From Fibrobacter sp. UWP2 (lineage in GTDB: Bacteria > Fibrobacterota > Fibrobacteria > Fibrobacterales > Fibrobacteraceae): a DNA stretch of 64,000 nt. The notes under the pieces are model-generated. The model was not told where the DNA came from. It saw only the letters and a program-made list of their open reading frames with translations, and made no database searches. Shown piece by piece: positions 8,746 to 17,374 of this stretch. The translations under genes and the position numbers were made by a program. The DNA lies in the NCBI RefSeq assembly GCF_900141705.1, contig NZ_FQYM01000007.1:1-64000 (forward strand). The letters run 5' to 3'. The number at the start of each line of letters is the position of its first letter. Positions within the stretch are counted from its first letter, which is position 1.

Positions 8746-9622
8746 GCCTGATGCCGAGGGCGATCTCGTCCGCAGCCAAAGCGGCAGCGGGCACGTTCCT
8801 CCCCACAACAAGCGCACTGTCAAAACCGGCGACAGCGGCACCATAGACATCGGTCCCAAGCGTATCGCCCACCATCAGCACGCGGGCTCCCGCCGGGAGC
8901 GATTCGCGCACGCGGTCCCAAATGGCGGGGAAAGGCTTGCCAAAGTAGTAAGTCGCAGGGTCACCCGCATCCAGGCGCATGCGCTCGGCGAGCGCCCCCG
9001 AAACGGGCTTGCGCGTGCCGTCAATGTTCGGCGCCCAGGCGTCGGAGTTGAGCACCAGGAGCACGGCCCCCGGGCGACGAAGAATTTCCACCGCATGGGC
9101 GTACATTTCGTCCGTCGCAGTCGAAGATGACACCGCCACCACCGGCGACACAGGGTTCTCCACGGCGGCAATCCCGCACTCGGCAAGCACGTTCACCCCA
9201 GTGGCACGTCCAATGTAATAGGTGTCGCGGGGGGCGTCCGGCAGGCGCTTCACAAAATCCTTGAGCAGGCTCCCCGACGAAACCGTCTCCGTCTCGACAA
9301 AGTCGAACCCGCGGGCATCGGCCTCGGCCGCCAGCACGTCGTCGGTATTGGAGGCGGCGTTCGTCACAAGCCGCAGTTGCTTGCCCGCGGCACGCAACGC
9401 ACGGAACCATTCCAGCGCCCCGGGGTACACGAAATCGCCGCGGTTATAGAGAGTCCCGTAACCGTCAAAGCAAAAGGCGTCATAGCGGTCCAAGAGTTCC
9501 GCCATGCGGACTCGGCGAGGTTCCGCCCCCGCACGGTGAGCGCAAGCCGCGGGCCGCCCTCCCAAGAAAGACTCGACAATAGATTGATAGCGTTTGTAGA
9601 TGGATGTCTCGAACGGGTCCAT
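8723..9622 (-). CDS. HAD-family hydrolase, NagD/UmpH-like, with DxY motif I
   Basis: Cytoplasmic haloacid-dehalogenase-superfamily protein of 299 aa. Order of motifs: 'FDGYGTLY' (motif I), 'LVTNAAS' (motif II), a C2-type cap in the middle, 'YFGKP' (motif III lysine) and 'VLMVGDTLGTDVYGA' (motif IV). The layout is that of NagD-type nucleotide or sugar-phosphate phosphatases. Motif I is D-G-Y rather than D-x-D, so the general acid of phosphatases is replaced by Tyr, as in dehalogenases. About 39 residues precede 'MAELLDRYDAFCFDG'; an internal start at 9505 is possible. It lies 13 nt after the gene at 9636-10904 and is probably cotranscribed with it. Substrate unknown. Confidence 0.8.
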   Translation of the reverse strand: MDPFETSIYKRYQSIVESFLGGRPAACAHRAGAEPRRVRMAELLDRYDAFCFDGYGTLYNRGDFVYPGALEWFRALRAAGKQLRLVTNAASNTDDVLAAEADARGFDFVETETVSSGSLLKDFVKRLPDAPRDTYYIGRATGVNVLAECGIAAVENPVSPVVAVSSSTATDEMYAHAVEILRRPGAVLLVLNSDAWAPNIDGTRKPVSGALAERMRLDAGDPATYYFGKPFPAIWDRVRESLPAGARVLMVGDTLGTDVYGAAVAGFDSALVVGRNVPAAALAADEIALGIRPTYYLEP

Positions 9623-9635
9623 GGTTTGAGACCGC

Positions 9636-10904
9636 CTATCGACGCATCACGCCAAAGACGCGGGTCGCGGCACCCAAGTTGCGGTCGGTACGGAAAACGA
9701 TGTTGCCGTCGTACTCCACCGCGACAATGATGTTCGCGAGGTAAGCTCCCGTCGCCACGCGGCGACGGTTGCCATCCATCAGGTTCCAGCGCAATCCTAA
9801 GCGGGTCGGCGAGTACTTGAACCTAGGGTCATCACCCTTCACGTCCATTTTGGTCCCGACCACATACGAACCCAAGTTCGTGTAGATCTTCACACTGCAA
9901 AGGAACTGCACCTTGGACGGGTCAATAAAAACTTTTTCGTCCATGCCCAGCGCCTCGCGCAGGGCGTTCTCAAACTCGGCGCCCATCACCTCCATGGAGA
10001 CCTGCCAAACGGAGTCTCGCAGGGAATCCTCGGCGCTTTCGAACACCAGCTGGAACACGGGCGCATTCTCGTTCTCGTCGCCGTGCTCCACCGCCATCAC
10101 CGGGAACTGCACGTCAAACGGGTAGAATCCCGTCACCGGGAAGAACTTCGCTTGGCTGGTGGTTGCGTTCCGGAGGGAGTCCCTCGCACAGCCGCCCACA
10201 AAACGAATCGAATCCCTTGTGGAAAGTCGTTCCTTCTCGGTCAAGTCCCCGGGCAATTGCAAGGTCACCTGGTCTTTCCAGTGCCCCCACACCATGCTGT
10301 TCACCGAGAGCAAGCGTACCGTCGAGTCCTTGGTCCCCTTGAATTCAAAGTGGGAAACACAGCCCTCGTCCAGTTGGACGCTCTCGGTAAAGTTCAGGGT
10401 CAGCGTATCGGGAGCCTTGCCGCGGTAGCTTTTTAGGTGAGCGTTCGAAATCGTGGGTGCCATGCCGTCCCTGATGTTCAAGGGGTACTCGATGCTGTCG
10501 GCCACATAAAGCGTGGCATTACCAAAATTCATGCCGGCGTAGTCCTTGCGATCCCTCGCCGTGAGCGGCATAAACCGTTCCTGTTTCGCCTTCAGGTCCA
10601 CAAGCACCTGGCGGTTGTTGGAGGGGTCCAGCGACATCTGCGCAGAGCGGACTACGTAACGGGACTTCACGCCGCTGGAATCGAGCCAGTCAAAGACAAG
10701 GCTATCAATCATCGTCGTGAGGTATTCCTGCGAAATAACTCCCAAAAAACGGAGGGAGACCAGGTCCATGCGACCGTCGCCGTCAGCGTCACGGAAGTAG
10801 TTCTGCTTGGAGTTCGGCGGGATAGGGCTCTGGATGAATGCGCCAAAAGCCCCGCTACAGAGCAGGGTCAACAAAAACGCATATTTCAACAAGGACCTAC
10901 GCAT
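9636..10904 (-). CDS. Exported protein of unknown function with Ca-loop-like motif
   Basis: A 422-aa product with signal peptide 'MRRSLLKYAFLLTLLCSGAFGAF'. Just after it, 'RDADGDGRMDLV' has the DxDxDG spacing of a calcium-binding EF-hand or FG-GAP-type loop. The rest is beta-rich and ends with 'LGLRWNLMDGNRRRVATGAYLANIIV', like the C-terminal flagellar-hook-cap (FlgD)-Ig/sorting-type segment that ends many exported Fibrobacter proteins. The ATG at 10904 overlaps the stop of the upstream gene by 8 nt, with AAGGAG close by, so translation is probably coupled. Function not recognised. Confidence 0.72.
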   Translation of the reverse strand: MRRSLLKYAFLLTLLCSGAFGAFIQSPIPPNSKQNYFRDADGDGRMDLVSLRFLGVISQEYLTTMIDSLVFDWLDSSGVKSRYVVRSAQMSLDPSNNRQVLVDLKAKQERFMPLTARDRKDYAGMNFGNATLYVADSIEYPLNIRDGMAPTISNAHLKSYRGKAPDTLTLNFTESVQLDEGCVSHFEFKGTKDSTVRLLSVNSMVWGHWKDQVTLQLPGDLTEKERLSTRDSIRFVGGCARDSLRNATTSQAKFFPVTGFYPFDVQFPVMAVEHGDENENAPVFQLVFESAEDSLRDSVWQVSMEVMGAEFENALREALGMDEKVFIDPSKVQFLCSVKIYTNLGSYVVGTKMDVKGDDPRFKYSPTRLGLRWNLMDGNRRRVATGAYLANIIVAVEYDGNIVFRTDRNLGAATRVFGVMRR

Positions 10905-11559
10905 CACTCCTTAATATACCATAATCCCGGCCCTCGACGGGTATCACCAGCTGCAATTTTGACAGCGTTTTGATGTGTTTCTCGAAAACGGCCTTAAAAT
11001 CCTCACCCAGAACCTCCTCATCGTCATGTTCCAAGTTGTACGATACGTAGCTCCCGTCGGGGAAAATGCTGATGCAGCAGTCCCAGGTGATGTCGCCTTC
11101 CAGTTCTTCTTGGTCGTCGTCGCGGTCCTGGCTTTCGAGCATTAGCATGGGGCGCGGAGCCGGGATGGGTTCGGCGTGACCATTCTCGTAAATAAAGTAG
11201 TTACGGCTGACGAGTTCGTGTTCCAGCGCCATGGTACTGGGCACGCGGTCGAACTCGTTGCGCAGGCGACGGATGTTGCCCAGGTCGTCTTCGTAGGGGT
11301 CCTCGAAATCCTTGGGAAGCACCACCTGGTGGTAGTCGAACTTTTTTCCGCTCACGGCATAGTTGTCGAGCCACGACTGGGGCGGATCCGGACGCAACGT
11401 CAAAAAGTCCTCGAACGAGTCGAGAATGTCCTGGAGGCGGGAATTCCACGGTTCCGCCTTTTGCGACTGCACCAGGTCCATAAAGTTCTTGAGGCGTTCT
11501 TCGCCAGGGATGGACGAAAGTTCCTCGCCCGGTACACTGCTCATATCAAATTCACTCAT
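10897..11559 (-). CDS. Conserved-looking hypothetical acidic cytoplasmic protein
   Basis: A 220-aa protein rich in Asp and Glu, without a signal peptide or membrane segment. No motif was recognised. The start at 11559 ('MSEFDMSSVPGEE') has GGA about 8 nt upstream and is preferred over the ATG at 11568. It is first in a probable three-gene unit with the exported protein at 9636-10904 and the HAD hydrolase, with which it overlaps or nearly touches. Confidence 0.65.
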   Translation of the reverse strand: MSEFDMSSVPGEELSSIPGEERLKNFMDLVQSQKAEPWNSRLQDILDSFEDFLTLRPDPPQSWLDNYAVSGKKFDYHQVVLPKDFEDPYEDDLGNIRRLRNEFDRVPSTMALEHELVSRNYFIYENGHAEPIPAPRPMLMLESQDRDDDQEELEGDITWDCCISIFPDGSYVSYNLEHDDEEVLGEDFKAVFEKHIKTLSKLQLVIPVEGRDYGILRSDA

Positions 11560-11590
11560 TTTTTTCATTCCAAATCAAACATTCATTCCT

Positions 11591-11657
11591 GGATCCTTCG
11601 ACTTCGAGGCTTCGCCTCGGAGTTCACCCTGAGCTTGTCGAATGGGCTCAGGATGAC
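11591..11657 (-). repeat. Interspersed repeat copy B (inverted relative to copy A)
   Basis: Reads GGATCCTTCGAC, then a perfect stem cgaggc/ttc/gcctcg (11605-11619), an inner CCCTGAGCTTGTCGAA, then GGCTCAGGATGAC. The outer words are the reverse complement of those at 2968-3010. It fills the gap between two minus-strand genes. Confidence 0.6.
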
Positions 11658-11660
11658 ACA

Positions 11661-12572
11661 TTACCACATTTCCTCTGTCTTCACGGTAAGGCTCATCGCG
11701 ATGTCCTTCTCGTAATACGCGGGTTCGTTGATGAAAATCGGCCACACGCTAGTGCTCCCGTCCGCTTCGCCCTCGTACAAAATGTCCTTGCCGTCAAAGG
11801 TGCGGAACAGCTTGTCTCCTTTCTTGAGTTCGCAGTAGTCGTGGCCGTCCAAGTCCGGGTGGATCATCGCGGCAATCGGGGCGCCCGCCCACGCCTTGGG
11901 GTAGCCCAAGTCTCGCAGCTGGGTGTAAACATCTACTTTAATGGGGGCTCGGGTCTGGAGTTGCCCCCGGTTCCATTCCTCGGTCAGTTCCAGGTAGCGC
12001 TGGACCAGTTTCTCGGAACGCTCAAAGATGGAGGCGTTCAACGTGCCGTGCTGCTGCGGCCCAATTTCAATGCAAACGTCCGCCTTGGCGACCGTGCCAA
12101 AGTACGGCGACACGCTGCGTTCCTCGGGCTGGTAATAAATCCAGGTGTCTTCAAATTCCTGCGTGAGCACGGCGCTCGCTTTCATGGTGAACGGATCCCG
12201 CGCCGAAAGGATCAAGCACAGTCCCATGTTCGAACCCGTGTTGTGCACGTCGAGCAACAGGTCCGTTTTGGTGTTTGCGCCCTTGGGGCCAAACAATTTA
12301 TTGAGTTCACGGGCGCGGCGGAACTCGTACTGGTCCACATCCGCTGTAGAGTCCAGGCAGACCTGCGAAAAAGCACGATTTAAGTCGTGATCGCGGTAAC
12401 GTCGGTTGAGGCGCATGGCCTCCGGGTTGCCGTACACAAGCTGTACATTCGCACTGGGACAAAGAGTGTTGTAGCACCCGGGATTCTCCATCCACTTTTG
12501 CACCAAGGCGACCCCGGTACGTTCGTTCCCGTGGGTTCCTCCGGCAACCACAATGTTCTTGATTGTAGTCAT
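11661..12572 (-). CDS. Aspartoacylase-like zinc deacylase
   Basis: A 303-aa member of the AspA/AstE zinc carboxypeptidase-like family, which hydrolyses N-acyl amino acids such as N-acetylaspartate. 'VAGGTHGNERTG' supplies the first zinc ligands (H14, E17), 'NPEAMRLNRRYRDHDLNRAF' is the family substrate-binding block, and 'DVHNTGSN' supplies the third ligand. A C-terminal domain with 'YTQLRDLGYPKAWAGAPIAAMIHPDLDGHDY' follows as in aspartoacylases. The true substrate may be another acylated amino acid. No Shine-Dalgarno is visible; TATAAT lies exactly 7 nt before the ATG (12580-12585), suggesting a leaderless message. Confidence 0.85.
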   Translation of the reverse strand: MTTIKNIVVAGGTHGNERTGVALVQKWMENPGCYNTLCPSANVQLVYGNPEAMRLNRRYRDHDLNRAFSQVCLDSTADVDQYEFRRARELNKLFGPKGANTKTDLLLDVHNTGSNMGLCLILSARDPFTMKASAVLTQEFEDTWIYYQPEERSVSPYFGTVAKADVCIEIGPQQHGTLNASIFERSEKLVQRYLELTEEWNRGQLQTRAPIKVDVYTQLRDLGYPKAWAGAPIAAMIHPDLDGHDYCELKKGDKLFRTFDGKDILYEGEADGSTSVWPIFINEPAYYEKDIAMSLTVKTEEMW

Positions 12573-12682
12573 GTTAGATATTATAGCAAAAAAAGGCGCA
12601 AGAGTTTCCTAACGGATTGCAGCGTCAATCACTTTCTAACACTTTTTTCTTATTTTTGCAGAAGAACGGAAGGAGAGATTCT

Positions 12683-13630
12683 ATGCGCAAAACAATTATC
12701 GGTGGAGTGGCAGCAGCATTATTTGTAGCCTGTTCGGGCGAAGACGACATCGTCACCTTGGATAAAAAGCTTCTACAAGCCGAGACCATCTACGACCTGG
12801 GAAAATGCACAGATGCGCGTAAAGGCGAAGTCGTTTTTGTCGAGGACAAAGACGAGGATTTCCTCTGCTATTCAGGCAAATGGATTCCCGCCAGTGAATT
12901 TGACGCGTCTAGCGATGCGGATTCGTTCGAGAGTTCGACATCTGAAAAAAGTTCATCGTCCGAAGCGCCCTCATCTTCTTCCAGCGACAAAGCCACCGAC
13001 TCCTCGGCAGAAGGCAGCTCTTCGTCCGAAGCGCCCTTGAACTCTAGCAGCAGTTCTACGCCAAGTTCCAGCAGCATGGACACAAAAGACACGCTTGTAT
13101 TTGCGGACCCGCGAGACCATCGGGAATACAGGTTGGTGAAAATCGGTTCACAAACTTGGTTTGCCGAAAACCTGGATTATTCCGGAGACGAGGCAACCGG
13201 AATCTGCCTGTCGGGCAAGCAGGAATATTGCGACAAGTACGGAAAGCTGTATGAATGGGCCGACGCCGTAAAGGCGTGCCCGGCAGGCAGCCATTTACCC
13301 GAAATGAGCGAATGGCAGGCGTTGCTGGATTTTGTGGGGGAACGGTCGGCAGTCAAGCTGATGTCGGATACAGGCTGGACTTACCGCGAGGGCTTCCACG
13401 AAAACGCAGGAACCGATGATTATGGATTCGGGGTACTCCCGGGAGATTTCATGGTCAGCCCTTCTGCGGGAACAATCCCCGGAATCGATGCACATATATG
13501 GACTGCAACAGACAGCGCCGGGCAAGCATACGGGATTTACTTTGGACAGAATCTGACGGAAGCAACTCCAGGTCTCTATGCTTACGAGGAGACGGCCTGG
13601 AAATTGTCCGTGAGGTGTCTGAAAGACTAG
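12683..13630 (+). CDS. Lipoprotein with Fibrobacter succinogenes major paralogous domain
   Basis: A 315-aa lipoprotein: signal peptide and lipobox 'LFVAC', then a Ser-rich linker (about residues 75-135), then a Fib_succ_major-type domain running from 'REYRLVKIGSQTWFAENLDY' through 'YGKLYEWADAVKACPAGSHLPEMSEWQALL' to 'LSVRCLKD'. This domain family (TIGR02145) is expanded in Fibrobacter surface proteins; its role is unknown. The start has a perfect AGGAGAG ribosome site, and the in-frame ATG at 12617 is rejected for lack of one. This gene is one of the strongest taxonomic markers in the window. Confidence 0.9.
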   Translation: MRKTIIGGVAAALFVACSGEDDIVTLDKKLLQAETIYDLGKCTDARKGEVVFVEDKDEDFLCYSGKWIPASEFDASSDADSFESSTSEKSSSSEAPSSSSSDKATDSSAEGSSSSEAPLNSSSSSTPSSSSMDTKDTLVFADPRDHREYRLVKIGSQTWFAENLDYSGDEATGICLSGKQEYCDKYGKLYEWADAVKACPAGSHLPEMSEWQALLDFVGERSAVKLMSDTGWTYREGFHENAGTDDYGFGVLPGDFMVSPSAGTIPGIDAHIWTATDSAGQAYGIYFGQNLTEATPGLYAYEETAWKLSVRCLKD

Positions 13631-13777
13631 ACCTAATGGGAGGTCCGTCCCGGAGCTATTGATTCAGGTTGTTTCGGCTAGTTCAAAAGCATACTTTTGA
13701 TAACAAAAAGTCAATAGGCATTTTGAAACATTCCCTATGCCACGCCCATTTATAGCATAAAAAACTATCTTTTACCC

Positions 13778-14773
13778 ATGGACCTCGATTTCAACCGCAA
13801 GCTTTCGATAGCCCCGATGCTCGACTGCACCGACCGTCACGAACGGTATTTTTTGCGATTGCTTTCCAAGCATATTCTGCTGTACAGCGAGATGGTGGTG
13901 GCGAGCGGGCTTTTGCACTGCGACAATCCCGAGATGTTCCTCGGGCACGAGCCTCTCGAACAGCCCGCCGTGTTGCAGCTCGGCGGCAGCAATCCCACGG
14001 ACCTCGCGCGAGCATCCAAGCTCGTGGAAGCGGCGGGTTTCAACGAAGTGAACCTGAATTGTGGATGCCCCTCGGACCGCGTGCAGAACGGGAACTTTGG
14101 CGCGTGCCTCATGAAGGAGAAGCATACCGTCGCCGATTGCTTCAAGGCGATGCAGGACGCCGTTTCCATCCCTGTCTCCATCAAGTGCCGCATCGGTGTG
14201 GACGAGCTCGACAGCTGGGAATTCTTCACAGATTTTGTACAAACTACCAAGGATGCCGGGTGTCGCATTTTTATTGTGCACGCCCGCAAGGCTTGGCTCA
14301 AGGGGCTCTCCCCCAAGGAGAATCGCGAAGTCCCGCCACTGCACTACGACTTTGTGCACCGCCTCAAGGCAGAAATGCCCGATTTGAACATCAGCATCAA
14401 CGGTGGCATCAAGACGCTCGACCAGGTGGAAGAGCAACTGCAGGACCTGGACGGCGTGATGGTTGGCCGCGAGGCCTACGAAAACCCGTGGTTCTTGCGG
14501 GATGCCGACGAACGGATTTTTGGCGACAAGACGCCCAGCCCTTACGCCTCGCGCAAAGCCGTCTTGGAAGCGTACCTCCCCTACGTGGAGAAGCAGACTG
14601 CCGAAGGCTGCCCCGCCACCATCTTGGTGAAGCACCTCTACGGGCTCTTTACCGGGCTCCCCGGCGCCCGCAAGTACCGCCAGCTCTTGAGCAACGGCGC
14701 CCCGCGTGCCGCCGAATACGGCGGAGCCGTCGCCCTCATCCAAAAGGCGATGGACCTGGTGCAGGAAGATTAA
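13778..14773 (+). CDS. dusA: tRNA-dihydrouridine synthase
   Basis: FMN-dependent enzyme reducing uridine to dihydrouridine in the tRNA D-loop. The 331-aa product begins 'LSIAPMLDCTDRHERYFLRLL', typical of DusA, and contains the catalytic cysteine in 'VNLNCGCPSDRVQ', the 'KCRIGVD' segment and the FMN phosphate loop 'SINGGIKT' and 'GVMVGREAYENPW'. No Shine-Dalgarno is seen; a TATCTT box lies 6 nt before the ATG, so it may be leaderless. It converges on the MATE gene with 23 nt between stops. Confidence 0.92.
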   Translation: MDLDFNRKLSIAPMLDCTDRHERYFLRLLSKHILLYSEMVVASGLLHCDNPEMFLGHEPLEQPAVLQLGGSNPTDLARASKLVEAAGFNEVNLNCGCPSDRVQNGNFGACLMKEKHTVADCFKAMQDAVSIPVSIKCRIGVDELDSWEFFTDFVQTTKDAGCRIFIVHARKAWLKGLSPKENREVPPLHYDFVHRLKAEMPDLNISINGGIKTLDQVEEQLQDLDGVMVGREAYENPWFLRDADERIFGDKTPSPYASRKAVLEAYLPYVEKQTAEGCPATILVKHLYGLFTGLPGARKYRQLLSNGAPRAAEYGGAVALIQKAMDLVQED

Positions 14774-14796
14774 AACCCGCGAAGGCTCCCCAACCT

Positions 14797-16191
14797 TCAG
14801 TGCACCGGAATCCACGACCGGCGCGAAAGCCGCACAACAAAAATGAACCCGCGGAAGCAGAGTTCGACACACATGGCCATCCAAGCGCCGCGTAGCCCGT
14901 AGATGCCCGTGAGGAACGCCGCGAGCGGGAGCCTCACCGCCCACATGCTCACAAAGTTCATAAGGCTCGGCGCGAGCGTGCGGCCCGCCCCGCGGAACAC
15001 CCCCGTCGCAACGATGGACGCCGCATAGAACGGCTCCGCGAACGCCTCGATACGAAGTATCGCCGTCCCGAGGGCGCGGATTTCTTCGTCAGGCGTAAAG
15101 AACCCGATGAGCTCGGGCGCAAAGCTGTACATGAGCACGCCCGTCACCGTCATCACCGCCATGCCGAGCCCCGTGGTGAGGAAGGCGAGTTTGCGAGTGA
15201 GATCGCGGCGTTTGGCTCCAATGCTCTGCCCAATGAGCGTCGTCGCGGCCGAACCGATGCCGTAGCCCGGCATGTAGCACAGACTCTCGATGGTAATGGC
15301 AAACGAGTTCGCGGCGAGCGCCACCATGCCAAGCGGCGAGACTATGGCGGTGAACATCACGTAGGCGCTGCACATCACCACCTGTTCCAAGCCCACGGGC
15401 CACGCGATGCGGAAGGCCTCGCGAATCTGCCGCACAGAAAAGCAGATCTTTTCGCGCACGCGCAGGTGCAGGCTCTTGGAGCGGAGCAGCAAAAAGTACA
15501 GCATGAGGAGCATGATGACAAATTCCGTGAGGACCGTCCCCAAGGCGGCGCCCATCACCCCGAGCCCCGCGCCGGGAACCTGTAGTGTAAAGCCGAGGGC
15601 GTTCACCTGGTGCGGCCCAAAAATCAAGAAGAAGTTGAGCGCCACGTTCAAAAAGCAAGAAAGCACCTGCAGCGCACTCGGGAGCTTCATGTTGCCGCTG
15701 CACTGAAGCATGCCCGCCGCCATGCCGTTCAGCTGCATCGCGGGGAGCCCAAGCGAAATAATCAAAAAATAGAGAGCCGCGTTGTGGTGTATGCCGGAGT
15801 CCGCCCCCAAAATCACCGGAATTCGATTGTGCATAAACACGCCGAACGCCGCGAGCAGCAAGCTAAAGCAAAGGCCAAAAAGCAGTCCCACCTTCACTAG
15901 GTTCCGCGCCTGGAACTCTCGCTTGCCGCCAATGGCGTGGGCTATCTGCACGGTAAAGCCCATGCTGACCGCGTGCGTGAGGCAGCCCAGGAGCCACGTA
16001 CTCGAGGCCACGAGCCCAATGGACGCCGCCTCGCTCGAACCCAGGTGTCCGACCATTGAAGCGTCGATGTACTCCATCGCTATGACCGAGATTTGCGCGA
16101 GGATGCCGGGGACACTCAGCTGCGCAATCAAGAGCAGCATCTGCTTGAGGCTCATCGCCTTCCCGTCACGTACCAGTTCCAAGCGATCCAT
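14797..16191 (-). CDS. MATE-family multidrug efflux transporter
   Basis: Inner-membrane antiporter of 464 aa with about 12 hydrophobic helices in two similar halves. 'LSVPGILAQISVIAMEYIDASMVGHLGSSEAASIGL' region matches the NorM-type N-terminal helix pair, and 'AWPVGLEQVVM' begins the second half. Last gene of a probable three-gene unit (DUF3737, PatB-like, MATE); only 3 nt separate it from the upstream stop, and it has no clear ribosome site of its own, which fits coupled translation. The substrate is unknown. Confidence 0.9.
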   Translation of the reverse strand: MDRLELVRDGKAMSLKQMLLLIAQLSVPGILAQISVIAMEYIDASMVGHLGSSEAASIGLVASSTWLLGCLTHAVSMGFTVQIAHAIGGKREFQARNLVKVGLLFGLCFSLLLAAFGVFMHNRIPVILGADSGIHHNAALYFLIISLGLPAMQLNGMAAGMLQCSGNMKLPSALQVLSCFLNVALNFFLIFGPHQVNALGFTLQVPGAGLGVMGAALGTVLTEFVIMLLMLYFLLLRSKSLHLRVREKICFSVRQIREAFRIAWPVGLEQVVMCSAYVMFTAIVSPLGMVALAANSFAITIESLCYMPGYGIGSAATTLIGQSIGAKRRDLTRKLAFLTTGLGMAVMTVTGVLMYSFAPELIGFFTPDEEIRALGTAILRIEAFAEPFYAASIVATGVFRGAGRTLAPSLMNFVSMWAVRLPLAAFLTGIYGLRGAWMAMCVELCFRGFIFVVRLSRRSWIPVH

Positions 16192-16194
16192 GAA

Positions 16195-17373
16195 TTAGTG
16201 CTTAGTGGTTGATATATATGCTTTTATCCTTTCTAGGGCTTCGTTGAGGATCGCCCGAGGGCAGGCGATGTTCATACGGAGGAACCCCTCGCCTGCATCG
16301 CCGTAAATGACTCCCTTCGAGATGAACACATGCGCATTCTCGCGGAGTTCGCGCTCAAGCACTGCGGATGTGACGCCGCGCGCCTTGCAGTATTCGCGGC
16401 AGTCGAGCCACAATAGGTACGTCGCCTCGGATGGCACGAGCTTCATTTGCGGGATGTTTGCGGACAGGTACGCCGCCACGTATTCGCGGTTCGCCTGTAT
16501 GTACTCGAGGAGTGCGTCGAGCCAGGGTTCGCCCTCGGTGTAGGCGGCGATGGCCGCCTGGATGGCAAACGCGTTGGGCTCCGCGACTTCGTCGGTGTTG
16601 AGGGCACGCCATACCTTGTGGCGGAGCTTCGGGTTTGCGACCGAGACCGCCGACGTGTTGAGCCCCGCGATGTTGAACGTCTTCGTGGGGGCAAGACACA
16701 CCGCGCTTATGTCGCGGCACATTTCCGACACGCTCGCAAACGGGATGTAGCGTTTGCCCGGCATAGTCAAGTCGCAGTGGATTTCGTCCGAAATCACCGT
16801 GACGCCGTTCGCCTTGCAGAGTTCGCCCACGCGTCCGAGTTCTTCGATCGACCAAATGCGGCCCACTGGGTTATGCGGATTGCAAAAAATAAGGAGCGAT
16901 GTCTGCGGGTCGGCAAGCACCGATTCAAATGCAAGCCAGTCGATGCCGTAGGTTTTGCCGTCATAGCGGAGCGGGCACTGGATTACGTTCCGCCCGTTGT
17001 TCACGATGGAGTTGAAAAAAATGTTGTACACGGGCGTTAAGATGACCACGTTCTCGCCCGCGGTCGTGAGTTTACGCACCATGCTCGAAATTGCGGGCAC
17101 GACCCCTGTGCAAAATACAAGCGATTCTCGCGCCATCTCGTAGCCATAGCGGCGCTTCCACCAGCCCACGTAGGCGTCGTTCCATTCCCGCGGGATCACG
17201 GTGTAGCCGAATACGGGGCATTCCATGCGTTTTTGCAGGGCGGCCACCACCGCGGGCGCCGTCGCGAAGTCCATGTCGGCGACCCACAGCGGGAGCTCGC
17301 CCTCAGGCACGTTCCACTTGAGCGAATAGGTCCCGCGCCGGTCGATAATGCTGTCAAAATTGACTTGAGGCAT
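16195..17373 (-). CDS. MalY/PatB-family aminotransferase (probable cystathionine beta-lyase)
   Basis: PLP enzyme of the class I/II aminotransferase fold, 392 aa. 'PLWVADMDFATAPAV' is the MalY/PatB N-terminal signature, 'FCNPHNPVGRIW' and 'VISDEIHCDL' are the cofactor-binding blocks, and 'APTKTFNIAGL' carries the PLP lysine. Family members cleave cystathionine and other C-S bonds to yield homocysteine or thiols, pyruvate and ammonia. It begins 1 nt after the DUF3737 stop with a G6 run as ribosome site. This clustering with DUF3737 is recurrent in bacteria as far as I recall, but the reason is unknown. Confidence 0.88.
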   Translation of the reverse strand: MPQVNFDSIIDRRGTYSLKWNVPEGELPLWVADMDFATAPAVVAALQKRMECPVFGYTVIPREWNDAYVGWWKRRYGYEMARESLVFCTGVVPAISSMVRKLTTAGENVVILTPVYNIFFNSIVNNGRNVIQCPLRYDGKTYGIDWLAFESVLADPQTSLLIFCNPHNPVGRIWSIEELGRVGELCKANGVTVISDEIHCDLTMPGKRYIPFASVSEMCRDISAVCLAPTKTFNIAGLNTSAVSVANPKLRHKVWRALNTDEVAEPNAFAIQAAIAAYTEGEPWLDALLEYIQANREYVAAYLSANIPQMKLVPSEATYLLWLDCREYCKARGVTSAVLERELRENAHVFISKGVIYGDAGEGFLRMNIACPRAILNEALERIKAYISTTKH

Positions 17374-17374
17374 A

